This document shows positions 11,561 through 21,272 of a DNA stretch of 64,000 nt, piece by piece; the first letter of the stretch is position 1; the number at the start of each line of letters is the position of its first letter. The stretch spans positions 95,332-159,331 of the forward strand of contig CADADA010000003.1 of NCBI GenBank assembly GCA_902786515.1, written 5' to 3'. The DNA is from an uncultured Lachnospiraceae bacterium (lineage in GTDB: Bacteria > Bacillota > Clostridia > Lachnospirales > Lachnospiraceae). The translations under genes were made by a program, and so were the position numbers. Below the pieces are notes generated by a model. That model was not told where the DNA came from and ran no database searches. It saw only the letters and a list, made by a program, of their open reading frames with translations.

Positions 11561-12253
11561 ATGGCTTATGATATAACATACTATCTGGTGCTTTTAGGAA
11601 TTATATTTTCAATGATTGCATCGGCATATGTGAAGCTGACATTTAAACGTTATTCAAAGACAATAGCCATTTCAGGACTTACGGGTGCGCAGGTTGCTGA
11701 AAAAATTTTAAGAAGCCAGGGGATTTATGACGTAGGAGTGGCATGGGTATCAGGCAGTCTTACTGACCACTACAATCCGCAGACAAAAATGGTTAATTTA
11801 TCAGATTCTGTACATTCAAGTTCAACTGTTGCAGCCATTGCTGTTGCGGCACATGAATGTGGACATGCGATACAGCATGCCAAAGGATACGCACCACTTA
11901 ATTTTAGAACAGCATTGTTTCCGGCTGCCAACTTTGGTTCCAGGGCATCATGGGTACTTGTGATGCTTGGATTAGTATTTAACATACCGGGTGCTGAACT
12001 TTTGATAGATGTGGGAATATTATGTTTTGTGTTTGCATTATTATTCCAGATTGTGACTTTGCCTGTAGAATTTAATGCATCATCGAGAGCACTCGGGATT
12101 TTAAAAACATCGAATATCCTGCCGGGAGATGAGATGAAAAAGGCACGAAAAGTGCTTGTTGCAGCAGCTTTAACTTATGTAGCATCAGTTGCAGTTGCTT
12201 TGTTACAATTATTAAGACTTTTGGCACTTCGTGGAGGAAGAAGACGTGGGTAG
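11561..12253 (+). CDS. Membrane zinc metalloprotease, YugP type
   Basis: 230 residues belonging to the putative neutral zinc metallopeptidase family of B. subtilis YugP. An N-terminal hydrophobic segment is followed by a soluble stretch and the zinc motif HECGH in AAHECGHAIQHA (about residues 105-109), then two or three hydrophobic segments (ASWVLVMLGLVF, ILCFVFALLFQIV, VAVALLQLLRLL). The active site would lie next to the membrane. A metal-ligand Glu downstream is plausible in LPVEFNASSRAL. The substrate is unknown. It starts 2 bases after fmt behind TAGGAGG and overlaps rsmB. Gene placement between fmt and rsmB is common in Clostridia. Confidence 0.85.
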   Translation: MAYDITYYLVLLGIIFSMIASAYVKLTFKRYSKTIAISGLTGAQVAEKILRSQGIYDVGVAWVSGSLTDHYNPQTKMVNLSDSVHSSSTVAAIAVAAHECGHAIQHAKGYAPLNFRTALFPAANFGSRASWVLVMLGLVFNIPGAELLIDVGILCFVFALLFQIVTLPVEFNASSRALGILKTSNILPGDEMKKARKVLVAAALTYVASVAVALLQLLRLLALRGGRRRG

Positions 12254-13595
12254 TAATACAAAGGCGGATAACATACAGCCAAGAAGTATTGTGCTGGATA
12301 TTTTGATAGAAGTGCTTGAAAAAGACAGATTAAGCCATTTGGCAATACGTGATGCACTTCAAAGAAAAGAAATTACAGCACAATGTGACAGAGCATTTAT
12401 AAAAAGGCTTGCACAAGGAACGATAGAAAGACTTCTTGAGCTTGATTATATTATTAACCTGTTTTCAAAAGTGAAGGTAAATAAGCAAAAACCGGTTATC
12501 AGAAATATACTTAGAATGTCGGTTTACCAGATAAAATATATGGACAGCGTTCCCGATTCGGCTGTATGTAATGAGGCGGTTAAACTGACATCTAAAAGAG
12601 GTTTTTATAACCTTAAAGGATTTGTAAACGGTGTTTTAAGAAATATAATGAGAAATCCCGAGAAACTTTTAATACCTGAGGATAATATCAGTATCAGGTA
12701 CTCAATGCCACAGTGGATTATCGATTTATGGATGGATGAATATGGAAATGACCGTACGATGCAGATGTTAGATGCGTCACAAAAGGAGAAACGAATCTGT
12801 ATCAGAAGAAATACATCAAAAATATCCGGAGAAAAATTTGAAGCAGCACTTAAGGAAGAGCAGATTCAATTTGATAAATCACCTTTGTGCGAATATGTAT
12901 ATTATATCAGAAATGTTTCCGGTATTGACAAAATAAAAGCTTTTGGGGAAGGGATGTTTCAGGTTCAGGATATGAGTTCTGTTATGGTGGGGCTTGCGGC
13001 AGATGTAAAAAAGGATATGATATGTCTGGATATGTGTGCTGCACCCGGAGGAAAAACCATGCATATTGCAGACCTTCTTAAAGGAACCGGTAAAGTATAC
13101 GCAAGGGATATTTCAGAAGAAAAAATAAATCTTATCAGGGAAAATATTAAAAGAACAGGATTTCAAAATGTTGAGACAAAGGTATTTGATGCAGCAAAAA
13201 CAGATGAATCACTTATAGGACAGTGCGATTTGGTTATATGTGATCTGCCATGCTCGGGGCTCGGAGTAATGGCAGGAAAATCAGATATTAAATACAAAAC
13301 TTCTTATGAGGATATTATTAATCTGGCAGAGGTACAGAAGAATATTCTTGCAACGGCAAAGAAGTATTTGAAAAAAAACGGACGCCTGATTTTTAGTACC
13401 TGTACTGTTAATAAAATAGAAAATGACGATAATGTAAAGTGGATAAAAGAAAATCTTGGACTCACACCATTTTCTCTTGAGAATATTATTCAGGATACTA
13501 AAAAATATCCTACAGCGGCAGACGGATATATTCAGATTTTTCCGGGTGATGATGATATGGATGGCTTTTTTGTTTCAGGATTCACTAATACTTAG
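12246..13595 (+). CDS. rsmB: 16S rRNA (cytosine-967-C5)-methyltransferase
   Basis: About 449 residues from GTG 12246, placed 5 bases after GGAGGAAG; another GTG at 12231 lies within that SD. The N-terminal 140 residues are a NusB-like RNA-binding domain; the C-terminal half is an SAM methyltransferase with MCAAPGGKT (SAM site) and the two catalytic cysteines in DLPCSGLG and FSTCTV. RsmB modifies C967 of 16S rRNA. It overlaps the preceding protease gene by 8 bases and is followed by rlmN, a second rRNA methyltransferase. Confidence 0.95.
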   Translation: MGSNTKADNIQPRSIVLDILIEVLEKDRLSHLAIRDALQRKEITAQCDRAFIKRLAQGTIERLLELDYIINLFSKVKVNKQKPVIRNILRMSVYQIKYMDSVPDSAVCNEAVKLTSKRGFYNLKGFVNGVLRNIMRNPEKLLIPEDNISIRYSMPQWIIDLWMDEYGNDRTMQMLDASQKEKRICIRRNTSKISGEKFEAALKEEQIQFDKSPLCEYVYYIRNVSGIDKIKAFGEGMFQVQDMSSVMVGLAADVKKDMICLDMCAAPGGKTMHIADLLKGTGKVYARDISEEKINLIRENIKRTGFQNVETKVFDAAKTDESLIGQCDLVICDLPCSGLGVMAGKSDIKYKTSYEDIINLAEVQKNILATAKKYLKKNGRLIFSTCTVNKIENDDNVKWIKENLGLTPFSLENIIQDTKKYPTAADGYIQIFPGDDDMDGFFVSGFTNT

Positions 13596-13610
13596 GCAGG
13601 TGATAAAAGA

Positions 13611-14648
13611 TTGGATAAAATAGATATTAAATCTTTAAATATGAATGAGCTTCAGGAACTGGTTGAGAGTATGGGGGAAAAGAAATTCCGTGCAAAGCAG
13701 ATATTTGAATGGCTGCATCAAAAACTTGTAACTGATTTTGATGATATGAGCAACCTGTCTCTGGGTCTGCGGAAAAAATTGCAGGAGAAATGTTATATTG
13801 CATGCCTTAAACCGGTGGAAGTGCTTACTTCAAAGATAGACGGTACAAGCAAGTTTTTATTCAGATTACAGGATGGCAATGTGATTGAAAGCGTGCTCAT
13901 GAAGTATAAGTTTGGAAATTCCGTCTGTATATCAACACAGGTGGGATGCAGGATGGGATGCAGATTCTGTGCATCCACACTTGGAGGACTCGAAAGAAAT
14001 CTCACAGCTTCAGAAATGCTTGACGAAGTGTACCGTATCAGTTACATAACAGGTGAGAGAGTTTCACATGTTGTTTTAATGGGTACGGGTGAGCCTTTAG
14101 ACAATTATGATAACGTTTTAAAGTTTGTAAAAATGATAAACGATGAAAATGGCTTGCATATTAGTCAAAGAAATATTACAATATCATCATGTGGGATTGT
14201 TGAGAATATAAAAAAACTGGCAGATGAGAATATGCAGATTACTTTTGCGTTGTCACTACATGCATCAGATGATGAGACAAGGAAACAGCTGATGCCGGTT
14301 GCGTACAGATACGATATCAGTCAGGTACTTGATGCCTGCAGGTATTATTACGATAAGACAAAAAGAAGAGTAACATTTGAATATAGTCTGGTAAGCGGTG
14401 TAAATGATACCACCGCAGAAGCAGACAGACTATCAGAAGTATTAAGGAATATGCAGGGACATGTAAATCTTATTCCCGTTAATCCCATTGAAGAAAGAGA
14501 TTACACGCAGAGTGACAGAAAATCAGTGCTGGCATTTAAAAACAGACTTGAAAAAAATGGAATTAATGTTACTATAAGAAGGGAAATGGGGAGAGATATT
14601 AATGGAGCATGCGGACAATTGAGAAAAAGTTATGAGGATTCGCACTAA
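13611..14648 (+). CDS. rlmN: Dual 23S rRNA/tRNA (adenine-C2)-methyltransferase RlmN
   Basis: 345 residues from a TTG start after GGCAGGTGAT. RlmN is a radical-SAM enzyme that methylates A2503 of 23S rRNA and A37 of some tRNAs. The cluster cysteines are in CRMGCRFCA (CX3CX2C). The methyl-carrying Cys is in the C-terminal NGACGQL. MGTGEPLDNYDN and SLHASDDETRKQLMP are family motifs. A Cfr resistance enzyme would look similar, but the sequence and operon position fit RlmN. Confidence 0.95.
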   Translation: MDKIDIKSLNMNELQELVESMGEKKFRAKQIFEWLHQKLVTDFDDMSNLSLGLRKKLQEKCYIACLKPVEVLTSKIDGTSKFLFRLQDGNVIESVLMKYKFGNSVCISTQVGCRMGCRFCASTLGGLERNLTASEMLDEVYRISYITGERVSHVVLMGTGEPLDNYDNVLKFVKMINDENGLHISQRNITISSCGIVENIKKLADENMQITFALSLHASDDETRKQLMPVAYRYDISQVLDACRYYYDKTKRRVTFEYSLVSGVNDTTAEADRLSEVLRNMQGHVNLIPVNPIEERDYTQSDRKSVLAFKNRLEKNGINVTIRREMGRDINGACGQLRKSYEDSH

Positions 14649-14689
14649 ATTATATATAAGGGACGAAGAAGGAAAAAGGAGGTAATATC

Positions 14690-15427
14690 TTGGAATCATA
14701 TGCGATAACCGATATGGGTGTTAAGAGGCGGACTAATCAGGATTATGTGTTTGCTACGGACTCTCCAGTCGGTAAACTCCCGAACCTGTACATAGTTGCA
14801 GACGGTATGGGAGGCCACAAGGCCGGTGATTTTGCTTCTAAGTATACAGTTGGGGCATTTATTGAGACAGTAAAAAATTCTAAGGCAGATAATCCGATTT
14901 CAATTATCGATGAGGCTGTTACATCAGCAAACCTTGCTTTGATAGAAAAGGCATCGGAGAATATAGATATGAACGGAATGGGAACAACTCTGGTAGTTGC
15001 CACCGTGATTAATGATATGATATATATTGCAAATGTGGGTGACAGCAGATTATATCTTATAGATGACGAGATACGTCAGATTACAAGAGATCACTCATTG
15101 GTTGCTGAGATGGTATACATGGGTGAACTTGACAAGAAAAGTGCAAGAACCCATGAAAAGAAGAATATAATTACAAGAGCAGTCGGAGCCGATATGGAGC
15201 TGGTTGCAGATTATTTTGAGATTGAATATTCACCGGGAGACATTATATTGATGTGTACTGACGGTCTGACCAATATGGTTGAAGACTCAGACATAAGAGA
15301 TATTATTATTCAGGGCGACAGGGATTTATCAAAAATAGCACACAGACTGGTAGATACTGCAAATGATAATGGTGGCAAAGATAATATAGGAATTGTGCTT
15401 GCCATACCGGATTATCCGGGTGAGTAA
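14690..15427 (+). CDS. stp: PP2C-type Ser/Thr phosphatase (Stp/PrpC)
   Basis: 245 residues from TTG 14690 behind AAGGAGGT. It is a single-domain PPM phosphatase with metal-binding Asp residues in ADGMGGH, GDSRLYL, CTDGLTNMV and GGKDNIGIV. It dephosphorylates targets of the kinase encoded 14 bases downstream. In Firmicutes the pair tunes cell wall synthesis, division and translation GTPases. The 41-base gap after rlmN is the largest in this stretch but shows no clear terminator. Confidence 0.95.
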   Translation: MESYAITDMGVKRRTNQDYVFATDSPVGKLPNLYIVADGMGGHKAGDFASKYTVGAFIETVKNSKADNPISIIDEAVTSANLALIEKASENIDMNGMGTTLVVATVINDMIYIANVGDSRLYLIDDEIRQITRDHSLVAEMVYMGELDKKSARTHEKKNIITRAVGADMELVADYFEIEYSPGDIILMCTDGLTNMVEDSDIRDIIIQGDRDLSKIAHRLVDTANDNGGKDNIGIVLAIPDYPGE

Positions 15428-15441
15428 AGTGGAGGTTAATT

Positions 15442-17730
15442 ATGTTAAGAAAAGGAATGTTCATTAGTGACCGATATGAGATTATTGATAAAGTCGGTTC
15501 CGGCGGAATGTCCGATGTATATAAAGCAAAATGTCATAAACTTAACAGGTTTGTGGCAATAAAGGTTTTAAAAGCAGAATTTAGTGAAGATAAGAATTTT
15601 GTATCAAAATTCAAGGTGGAAGCCCAGTCAGCAGCGGGCCTGGCACATCCCAATATTGTAAGCGTGTTTGATGTTGGTGAAGATAATGGAATTCATTACA
15701 TAGTAATGGAGCTTGTTGAAGGAATTACATTAAAAAAATATATAGAAAAGAAGGGCAGATTATCCACAAAGGAAGCAGTAAGTATTGCAATACAGGTTGC
15801 ACAGGGAATAGAGGCAGCGCATAACAATCACATTATTCACAGAGATATAAAGCCTCAGAATATTATCATTTCAAGAGAAGGAAAAGTAAAAGTTACGGAT
15901 TTTGGTATTGCGAGGGCAGCTTCGTCAAATACTATTAATTCTAATGCAATGGGCTCAGTCCACTATATTTCTCCTGAGCAGGCGAGAGGTGGATTTATTG
16001 ATGAGAAGAGTGATATTTATTCATTGGGAATTACTTTGTATGAGATGATTACGGGAAGCGTTCCTTTTGAAGGCGATTCTACAGTTACAGTTGCATTGCA
16101 GCACATACAGGGCGAGATACCTTCTCCGAGAGAATTTGTAGATGATTTACCGATCAGTGTGGAAAAGATTATTGAAAAATGTACCCAGAAGAAACCGGAC
16201 AGAAGGTATTCAAAGGTGTCTCTTCTGATAGCGGATTTGAAACATTCGCTTATTTCACCGGATGAGGATTTTGTAGAGATTGCGCCGGTGTCAAATAATC
16301 AGTCTACCGTTGTTATTTCTGACGCAGAAGTTGCATTGATTAGAAAAGAAACAGGAAGAACGGATGACGATTTTGAAGATATCAGTGAAAATACTGCCGA
16401 TTTTCCTTCAGTGGATGATGAAGATGACGATGATGACGACGATGAAGAAGACAATCCAAAACTTGACAAGATTGTTGCGATCGGCGGAATAATAACAGGT
16501 GTACTTGTACTTGCAGTAGTGATTTTTCTTGCCGTAAGCATTTTTAAGAACGGCACAGGCGGTGGAGATTCAAAGAATAATACTGAAGAGACCACAACCT
16601 TAGATGCAAATCACACTATTATGCCTGACCTTACGGGTATGACAGAAGAAGAGGCAATCGATGCAATCGGTAAGGCAAGTCTTGGTTACGTTATCGAGAC
16701 TCAGAACAGCAATACAGTAGAAGAAGGTCATGTTATATCTGCCTCAGTTGAGTATGGAAAGGTTATCGAAAAGAATACCAAGATTAAGATTCAGGTAAGT
16801 GAGGGAGCAAAACCACAGGATATGCCTGATGATTTAGTAGGTATGACCAGAGAAGAGGCTATTGAGACACTTAATAAACTGAACCTCAATCTTACTTACG
16901 ACATTCAGCCTGTTGAAGATGATTCGGTTGAATTGGATGTTGTTATTAAGACAGAGCCGGCTTATCCTGCTACGATTAAATACGGAGATACGATTGTAAT
17001 TTATTATAGCTCAGGTGGTGCGGTTGCGACTGATGCGGTTGTTCCGAATATTGTGGGATACACAGAGACGGCTGCCAACAATTCTCTTGCGGCTGCAAAT
17101 CTGAAACTCGGTAATGTAGAGCATCAGAACAGTGACACTGTATCTGAGGGACTAATTATGCATCAGGATGTAAATCCAAATGAGAAACTTCCTGTAGGAA
17201 GTCTGGTCAATGTTATTATCAGTGACGGACCTGAAAAAAGATGTGTAGTTCCGGATATTTTGAACTGTTCAGTATCAGAGGCTACTGCAAAGCTTCAGGA
17301 GGCAGGGCTTGCACTTGGTTCGGAGATGGAAGCAACTTACAGTGAATCGTACAGTCCGGGATGTGTATGTGAGCAGGGAATTGCATCAGGTACATCTGTT
17401 GCTCCGGGAACAGTGGTTGATTACAGACTTAGTCTTGGAGCTGAGACGACGGCTGCAGAGGTTTATTCTGCATCAGTTGCGATAAAGAAGAAAGATATCG
17501 TGAGAAATCTTGAAGCTGATGAAGAAGGAAATTACACGGGAACCGTTGTGATTAAAGTTGACGGAAGTTTCTATGATTTTGATTCTAAGTACGCAGATTT
17601 GTCAGCATGGCCTGATTCGTGGACTTTAGATTTGCCTGACAGGGAAGAAAGCGGAACAGCGACAGTTGAAGTGTATGTAAATGATGTATCAAGTCCGGTA
17701 TACACTTATGATGTCAAATATAAGAACTAG
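15442..17730 (+). CDS. prkC: PASTA-domain Ser/Thr kinase (PrkC/PknB/StkP)
   Basis: 762 residues. The N-terminal kinase (about 1-275) has GSGGMSDVYKA, the Lys in AIKVLK, catalytic HRDIKPQN and DFGIARA. A very acidic juxtamembrane stretch with eight consecutive Asp/Glu precedes one membrane span (about 349-370). Outside are four PASTA repeats (about 390-675) that in the family bind muropeptides or lipid II. A further beta-rich domain of about 90 residues ends the protein; that extra domain is not standard in PrkC. Repeat four holds two Cys in CVCEQ-like context. Neighbours stp and rsgA are the usual partners, and RsgA is a known substrate of such kinases. Confidence 0.95.
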   Translation: MLRKGMFISDRYEIIDKVGSGGMSDVYKAKCHKLNRFVAIKVLKAEFSEDKNFVSKFKVEAQSAAGLAHPNIVSVFDVGEDNGIHYIVMELVEGITLKKYIEKKGRLSTKEAVSIAIQVAQGIEAAHNNHIIHRDIKPQNIIISREGKVKVTDFGIARAASSNTINSNAMGSVHYISPEQARGGFIDEKSDIYSLGITLYEMITGSVPFEGDSTVTVALQHIQGEIPSPREFVDDLPISVEKIIEKCTQKKPDRRYSKVSLLIADLKHSLISPDEDFVEIAPVSNNQSTVVISDAEVALIRKETGRTDDDFEDISENTADFPSVDDEDDDDDDDEEDNPKLDKIVAIGGIITGVLVLAVVIFLAVSIFKNGTGGGDSKNNTEETTTLDANHTIMPDLTGMTEEEAIDAIGKASLGYVIETQNSNTVEEGHVISASVEYGKVIEKNTKIKIQVSEGAKPQDMPDDLVGMTREEAIETLNKLNLNLTYDIQPVEDDSVELDVVIKTEPAYPATIKYGDTIVIYYSSGGAVATDAVVPNIVGYTETAANNSLAAANLKLGNVEHQNSDTVSEGLIMHQDVNPNEKLPVGSLVNVIISDGPEKRCVVPDILNCSVSEATAKLQEAGLALGSEMEATYSESYSPGCVCEQGIASGTSVAPGTVVDYRLSLGAETTAAEVYSASVAIKKKDIVRNLEADEEGNYTGTVVIKVDGSFYDFDSKYADLSAWPDSWTLDLPDREESGTATVEVYVNDVSSPVYTYDVKYKN

Positions 17731-17738
17731 GATAATAT

Positions 17739-18617
17739 ATGCAGGGAAAAATTATTAAAGGCATTGCAGGATTCTACTATGTACATGTGGTACATAGTGG
17801 AATCTATGAATGTAAAGCAAAAGGCGTTTTTAGAAATAAAAAAATAAAACCGTTAGTGGGAGATAATGTCATCTTAGACGTTATTGATGAGGATAATCAT
17901 ATCGGCAACATTATAGAGGTATGCAAAAGAACCAATGAACTGATTCGTCCGGCAGTGGCCAACATCGATCAGTCATTGGTAGTTTTTGCTGTATCGAGAC
18001 CTGAACCAAACATAAATCTGCTGGATCGTTTTTTGGTGATGATGGAAAGGCAGGATATTCCGGCAGTTATATGTTTTAATAAATCAGATCTCATACCGGA
18101 GGATGAAATAATAAAGCTTAGAGACATTTATGTTAATGCAGGATATCATGTGATTTGCACAAGTACCATATACGGAACAGGTGTTGATGATGTAAAGAGA
18201 GTACTTATGGGAAAGACCACAGCTCTTGCAGGACCTTCAGGGGTTGGAAAGTCATCCATGCTCAACGCCATCATACCGGATGCAAATTCACAGACAGGTG
18301 GAATAAGTGAAAAAATCGGAAGGGGCAGGAATACTACCCGCCATACGGAGATATTTAATCTTGAAGAAGACACCTACATCATGGATACTCCGGGATTTAC
18401 GTCTCTATATGCTGACGATTTTGATAAGGTAATGTTAAAGGAATATTTCCCTGAGTTTCGTAAGTATCATAATCAGTGCCGGTTCGGTGGCTGTATTCAT
18501 GAAAATGAACCCGACTGTGCAGTGAAAACAGCAGTAGAAAACGGAGAAATTAGTAAAAGCAGATATGATAATTATTTACTAATGCTTCAGGATATAAAAA
18601 ATAAAAAGAGATATTAA
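17739..18617 (+). CDS. rsgA: Ribosome small subunit-dependent GTPase A
   Basis: 292 residues with the circularly permuted GTPase order that identifies RsgA: G4 (FNKSDLI) comes before G1 (GPSGVGKSS), then G3 (DTPGF). An N-terminal OB fold and a C-terminal zinc knuckle (CRFGGCIHENEPDC) are present. RsgA checks 30S maturation and binds (p)ppGpp. It begins 8 bases after prkC, in line with control of RsgA by the PASTA kinase in other Firmicutes. Confidence 0.96.
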   Translation: MQGKIIKGIAGFYYVHVVHSGIYECKAKGVFRNKKIKPLVGDNVILDVIDEDNHIGNIIEVCKRTNELIRPAVANIDQSLVVFAVSRPEPNINLLDRFLVMMERQDIPAVICFNKSDLIPEDEIIKLRDIYVNAGYHVICTSTIYGTGVDDVKRVLMGKTTALAGPSGVGKSSMLNAIIPDANSQTGGISEKIGRGRNTTRHTEIFNLEEDTYIMDTPGFTSLYADDFDKVMLKEYFPEFRKYHNQCRFGGCIHENEPDCAVKTAVENGEISKSRYDNYLLMLQDIKNKKRY

Positions 18618-18635
18618 ACAGAGAGGAAGAAAAAA

Positions 18636-19301
18636 ATGATTTATTTAGCACCGTCCATATTATCAGCAGATTTTTCAAAATTAGGAGAAGATATAATCAA
18701 TGTGGATAAAGCGGGAGCAGATTACATCCATATTGATGTTATGGATGGAAGTTTTGTACCAAGTATTTCTTTTGGAATGCCGGTCATAAAATCTATAAGA
18801 AAATGTACGGATAAGGTGTTCGATGTACATTTAATGATAGATGAACCTGTCCGTTATATTGAAGAATTTAAAGAAGCAGGAGCGGATATCATCACAGTAC
18901 ATGCAGAGAGCTGTATTCATCTGAACCGGACAATTGAGGCTATAAAAGCTGCAGGATGTAAGGCTTCTGTGGCATTAAATCCTTCTACACCTCTTAGTGC
19001 CCTTGAGTATGTTCTGGAATACGTGGATATGGTGCTGCTTATGAGCGTAAATCCTGGATTTGGCGGCCAGAAATATATTGAAAATGTAACCGGCAAAATT
19101 GCAGCCCTTAAGGATATCGTACTTAAAAAAAATCTATCCGTGAATATTGAGGTGGATGGTGGAATTAATACAAGCAACGTGGCAGATGTGATTGATGCCG
19201 GAGCAAACGTGATTGTTGCAGGTTCTGCTATATTTAACGGAGATATTGAAAAAAATACAGCACGGTTCAAAGAAATATTTAAGGACAGTGGTATTGCATG
19301 A
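18636..19301 (+). CDS. rpe: Ribulose-phosphate 3-epimerase
   Basis: 221 residues, a complete TIM barrel interconverting ribulose 5-phosphate and xylulose 5-phosphate. Motifs: IHIDVMDGSFVPSISFG with the metal His and catalytic Asp, FDVHLMI, SVNPGFGGQKYI (phosphate loop) and VDGGI. SD AGAGGAAG precedes the ATG. The stop overlaps the thiN start (ATGA). The rsgA-rpe-thiN order is conserved in Firmicutes. Confidence 0.97.
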   Translation: MIYLAPSILSADFSKLGEDIINVDKAGADYIHIDVMDGSFVPSISFGMPVIKSIRKCTDKVFDVHLMIDEPVRYIEEFKEAGADIITVHAESCIHLNRTIEAIKAAGCKASVALNPSTPLSALEYVLEYVDMVLLMSVNPGFGGQKYIENVTGKIAALKDIVLKKNLSVNIEVDGGINTSNVADVIDAGANVIVAGSAIFNGDIEKNTARFKEIFKDSGIA

Positions 19302-19954
19302 AAAAAGCACTTTTCATAAGCGGAGGTCACATGAATGTGAGGTGGGCATCTGATTATGTAGAAAATAAAAGATATCAAATGATAATTGCTATTGATGGTG
19401 GACTTGAAAGGGCAGAGGAATTAGGTATAGTGCCAACCCACATTGTGGGGGATTTTGATACTGTCAGAGAATCGGTTCTTAAGAAATATCTTAATATAGA
19501 TAATATCATCGTAAAAAGACTTTGTCCTGAAAAAGATGCTACGGATACAGAGGTTGCCATAAAGATGGCCATAGAAGAAGGTTGTGATGCTGTAGACATT
19601 ATAGCCGGAACCGGAACACGGATTGATCATACGATTGCCAATATTCATGTTTTACAGTTATTTCTTGAGAAAGAAATAGAAGCGGTGATTGTCAACGAGA
19701 ATAACAGAATAAGGCTGATAAATAGGAATTATAGCATGGAAAGAACACAAGCATTTGGAAAATACGTATCATTTCTTCCATTCACGGATGTGGTAGAAGG
19801 GTTCGGCCTTTCAGGTTTTAAATATCCCGTAAAAGATATAACGGTAAACAAAAGCAATTGGATGAGTCTCGGTGTAAGCAACGAAATAGTTGATGAAAAA
19901 TGTCTTATTGAAGTAAAAAAAGGAATATTAATAATGATTGAGTCAATCGATTGA
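19298..19954 (+). CDS. thiN: Thiamine pyrophosphokinase
   Basis: 218 residues. It transfers pyrophosphate from ATP to thiamine to make TPP. The family signatures IAIDGGLERAEELGIVP, HIVGDFDT and EKDATDTEVAIK are present, and GTGTRIDHTIANI follows. It is the last gene of the long plus-strand train and is followed by a strong bidirectional terminator. No TPP riboswitch is seen nearby, as expected for a gene inside an rRNA/tRNA-modification operon. Confidence 0.95.
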   Translation: MKKALFISGGHMNVRWASDYVENKRYQMIIAIDGGLERAEELGIVPTHIVGDFDTVRESVLKKYLNIDNIIVKRLCPEKDATDTEVAIKMAIEEGCDAVDIIAGTGTRIDHTIANIHVLQLFLEKEIEAVIVNENNRIRLINRNYSMERTQAFGKYVSFLPFTDVVEGFGLSGFKYPVKDITVNKSNWMSLGVSNEIVDEKCLIEVKKGILIMIESID

Positions 19955-19969
19955 GTCTATATAAAATAC

Positions 19970-20016
19970 CCCATGGTTTTGAGTAGATAAATACTTAAAA
20001 CCATGGGAATTTTTTT
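19970..20016 (+). terminator. Bidirectional terminator between thiN and ychF
   Basis: A perfect 11-bp stem (CCCATGGTTTT with AAAACCATGGG), a 16-base loop and six T residues on the plus strand. The A/T-rich other flank lets it also stop the convergent ychF transcript. Confidence 0.9.
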
Positions 20017-21112
20017 AGACATTAAAACGGAATAAAATGACATCACCGTCTTTTACGACATATTCTTTACCTTCGAGTCTTACAAGACCTTTATCTTTTG
20101 CTGCAGAATAAGAGCCACAGTCGAGTAAGTCCTTATAATTGATAACTTCGGCACGAATAAAACCACGTTCAAAATCTGTATGTATTTTGCCGGCTGCCTG
20201 AGGTGCTTTTGTACCGTTATGAATTGTCCATGCTCTCGTTTCGTCTTCTCCTGAAGTGAGATAGCTGATTAATCCAAGTAATTGATAACTGGCTTTAATA
20301 AGCTTATCAAGACCTGATTCCTTTAATCCGAGTTCTTCAAGGAAAAGAGCCTTTTCTTCTTCATCAAGTTCAGCCATTTCCTGTTCAATCTGTGCACAGA
20401 TTACAAACACTTCGCTGCCGGTCTCAGAAGCATATTTCTTTACTGAACTTACATATTCATTAGAAGCACCATCATCGCCTAAATCATCCTCAGAAACATT
20501 AGCTGCGTAAATCACAGGTTTGTATGTTAGCAGATTGTAGGAAGATAAAAGAGCAAGTTCGTCTTCATCTGCGACCTCAAAATTCTTTGCTAATTTTCCT
20601 TCTTCCAGAAAAGTCTTCAATCTGTTCAACAAATCCAGTTCTTTAGCAAGTGTCTTATCATTCCTTGCTCCTTTTGACGTTTTCGCAATACGACGATCAA
20701 GAATTTCGATATCAGAGAAAACTAATTCAAGATTGATTGTCTCAACGTCTCTTAGAGGGTCGACACTGCCATCCACATGTACTACGTTTGTATCATCAAA
20801 ACATCTTACCACATGGACAATCGCATCTACCTCACGAATATTGGAAAGAAACTGATTGCCGAGCCCCTCACCTTTTGAGGCTCCTTTTACTAACCCTGCG
20901 ATGTCTACAAATTCAATAACTGCAGGAGTTACCTTTTTAGAGTTGTATAACGCAGCAAGTTTATTTAAACGCTCATCAGGAACCGTAACAATCCCGATAT
21001 TCGGATCGATGGTACAGAACGGATAATTGGCTGATTCAGCACCTGCTTTCGTTAAAGAATTAAAAAGTGTACTTTTACCAACGTTTGGTAATCCAACAAT
21101 ACCTAATTTCAT
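20015..21112 (-). CDS. ychF: Redox-regulated ATPase/GTPase YchF (OBG family)
   Basis: 365 residues, complete. An Obg-type G domain has GLPNVGKST (G1) and the G3 [12 protein letters not shown]; the NKxD position reads YAANVSE, consistent with the ATP preference known for YchF. A coiled-coil insertion and a C-terminal TGS domain ([24 protein letters not shown] region) follow. YchF interacts with ribosomes and is linked to stress responses. It is monocistronic and convergent with thiN; its last bases run into the shared terminator. Confidence 0.96.
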   Translation of the reverse strand: [365 protein letters not shown]

Positions 21113-21214
21113 AAAAACCTACTTTCCGCACATGCATAACCTGTAAAAAATACAGCGATATCGCAGTGCCTGTTAATCGGTACAAGTTTATCATATTTTT
21201 TTATAAAATAAAAG

Positions 21215-21242
21215 TTGAAATATTTCATTTTTAACATATAAT
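21215..21242 (+). promoter_or_regulatory. Promoter of the Lgt-like gene
   Basis: TTGAAA at 21215-21220 and TATAAT at 21237-21242 with a 16-base spacer. The predicted start of transcription is so close to GTG 21252 that translation more likely begins at ATG 21273. Confidence 0.65.
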
Positions 21243-21272
21243 AGGAATAGTGTGAAAAAAATGGGAAAGGGC

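Noticed and set aside
16420..16460. Sequencing artefact or frameshift in the poly-Asp stretch of prkC
   Set aside because: The frame stays open through kinase, membrane span and PASTA repeats on both sides, so the acidic run is real coding sequence.
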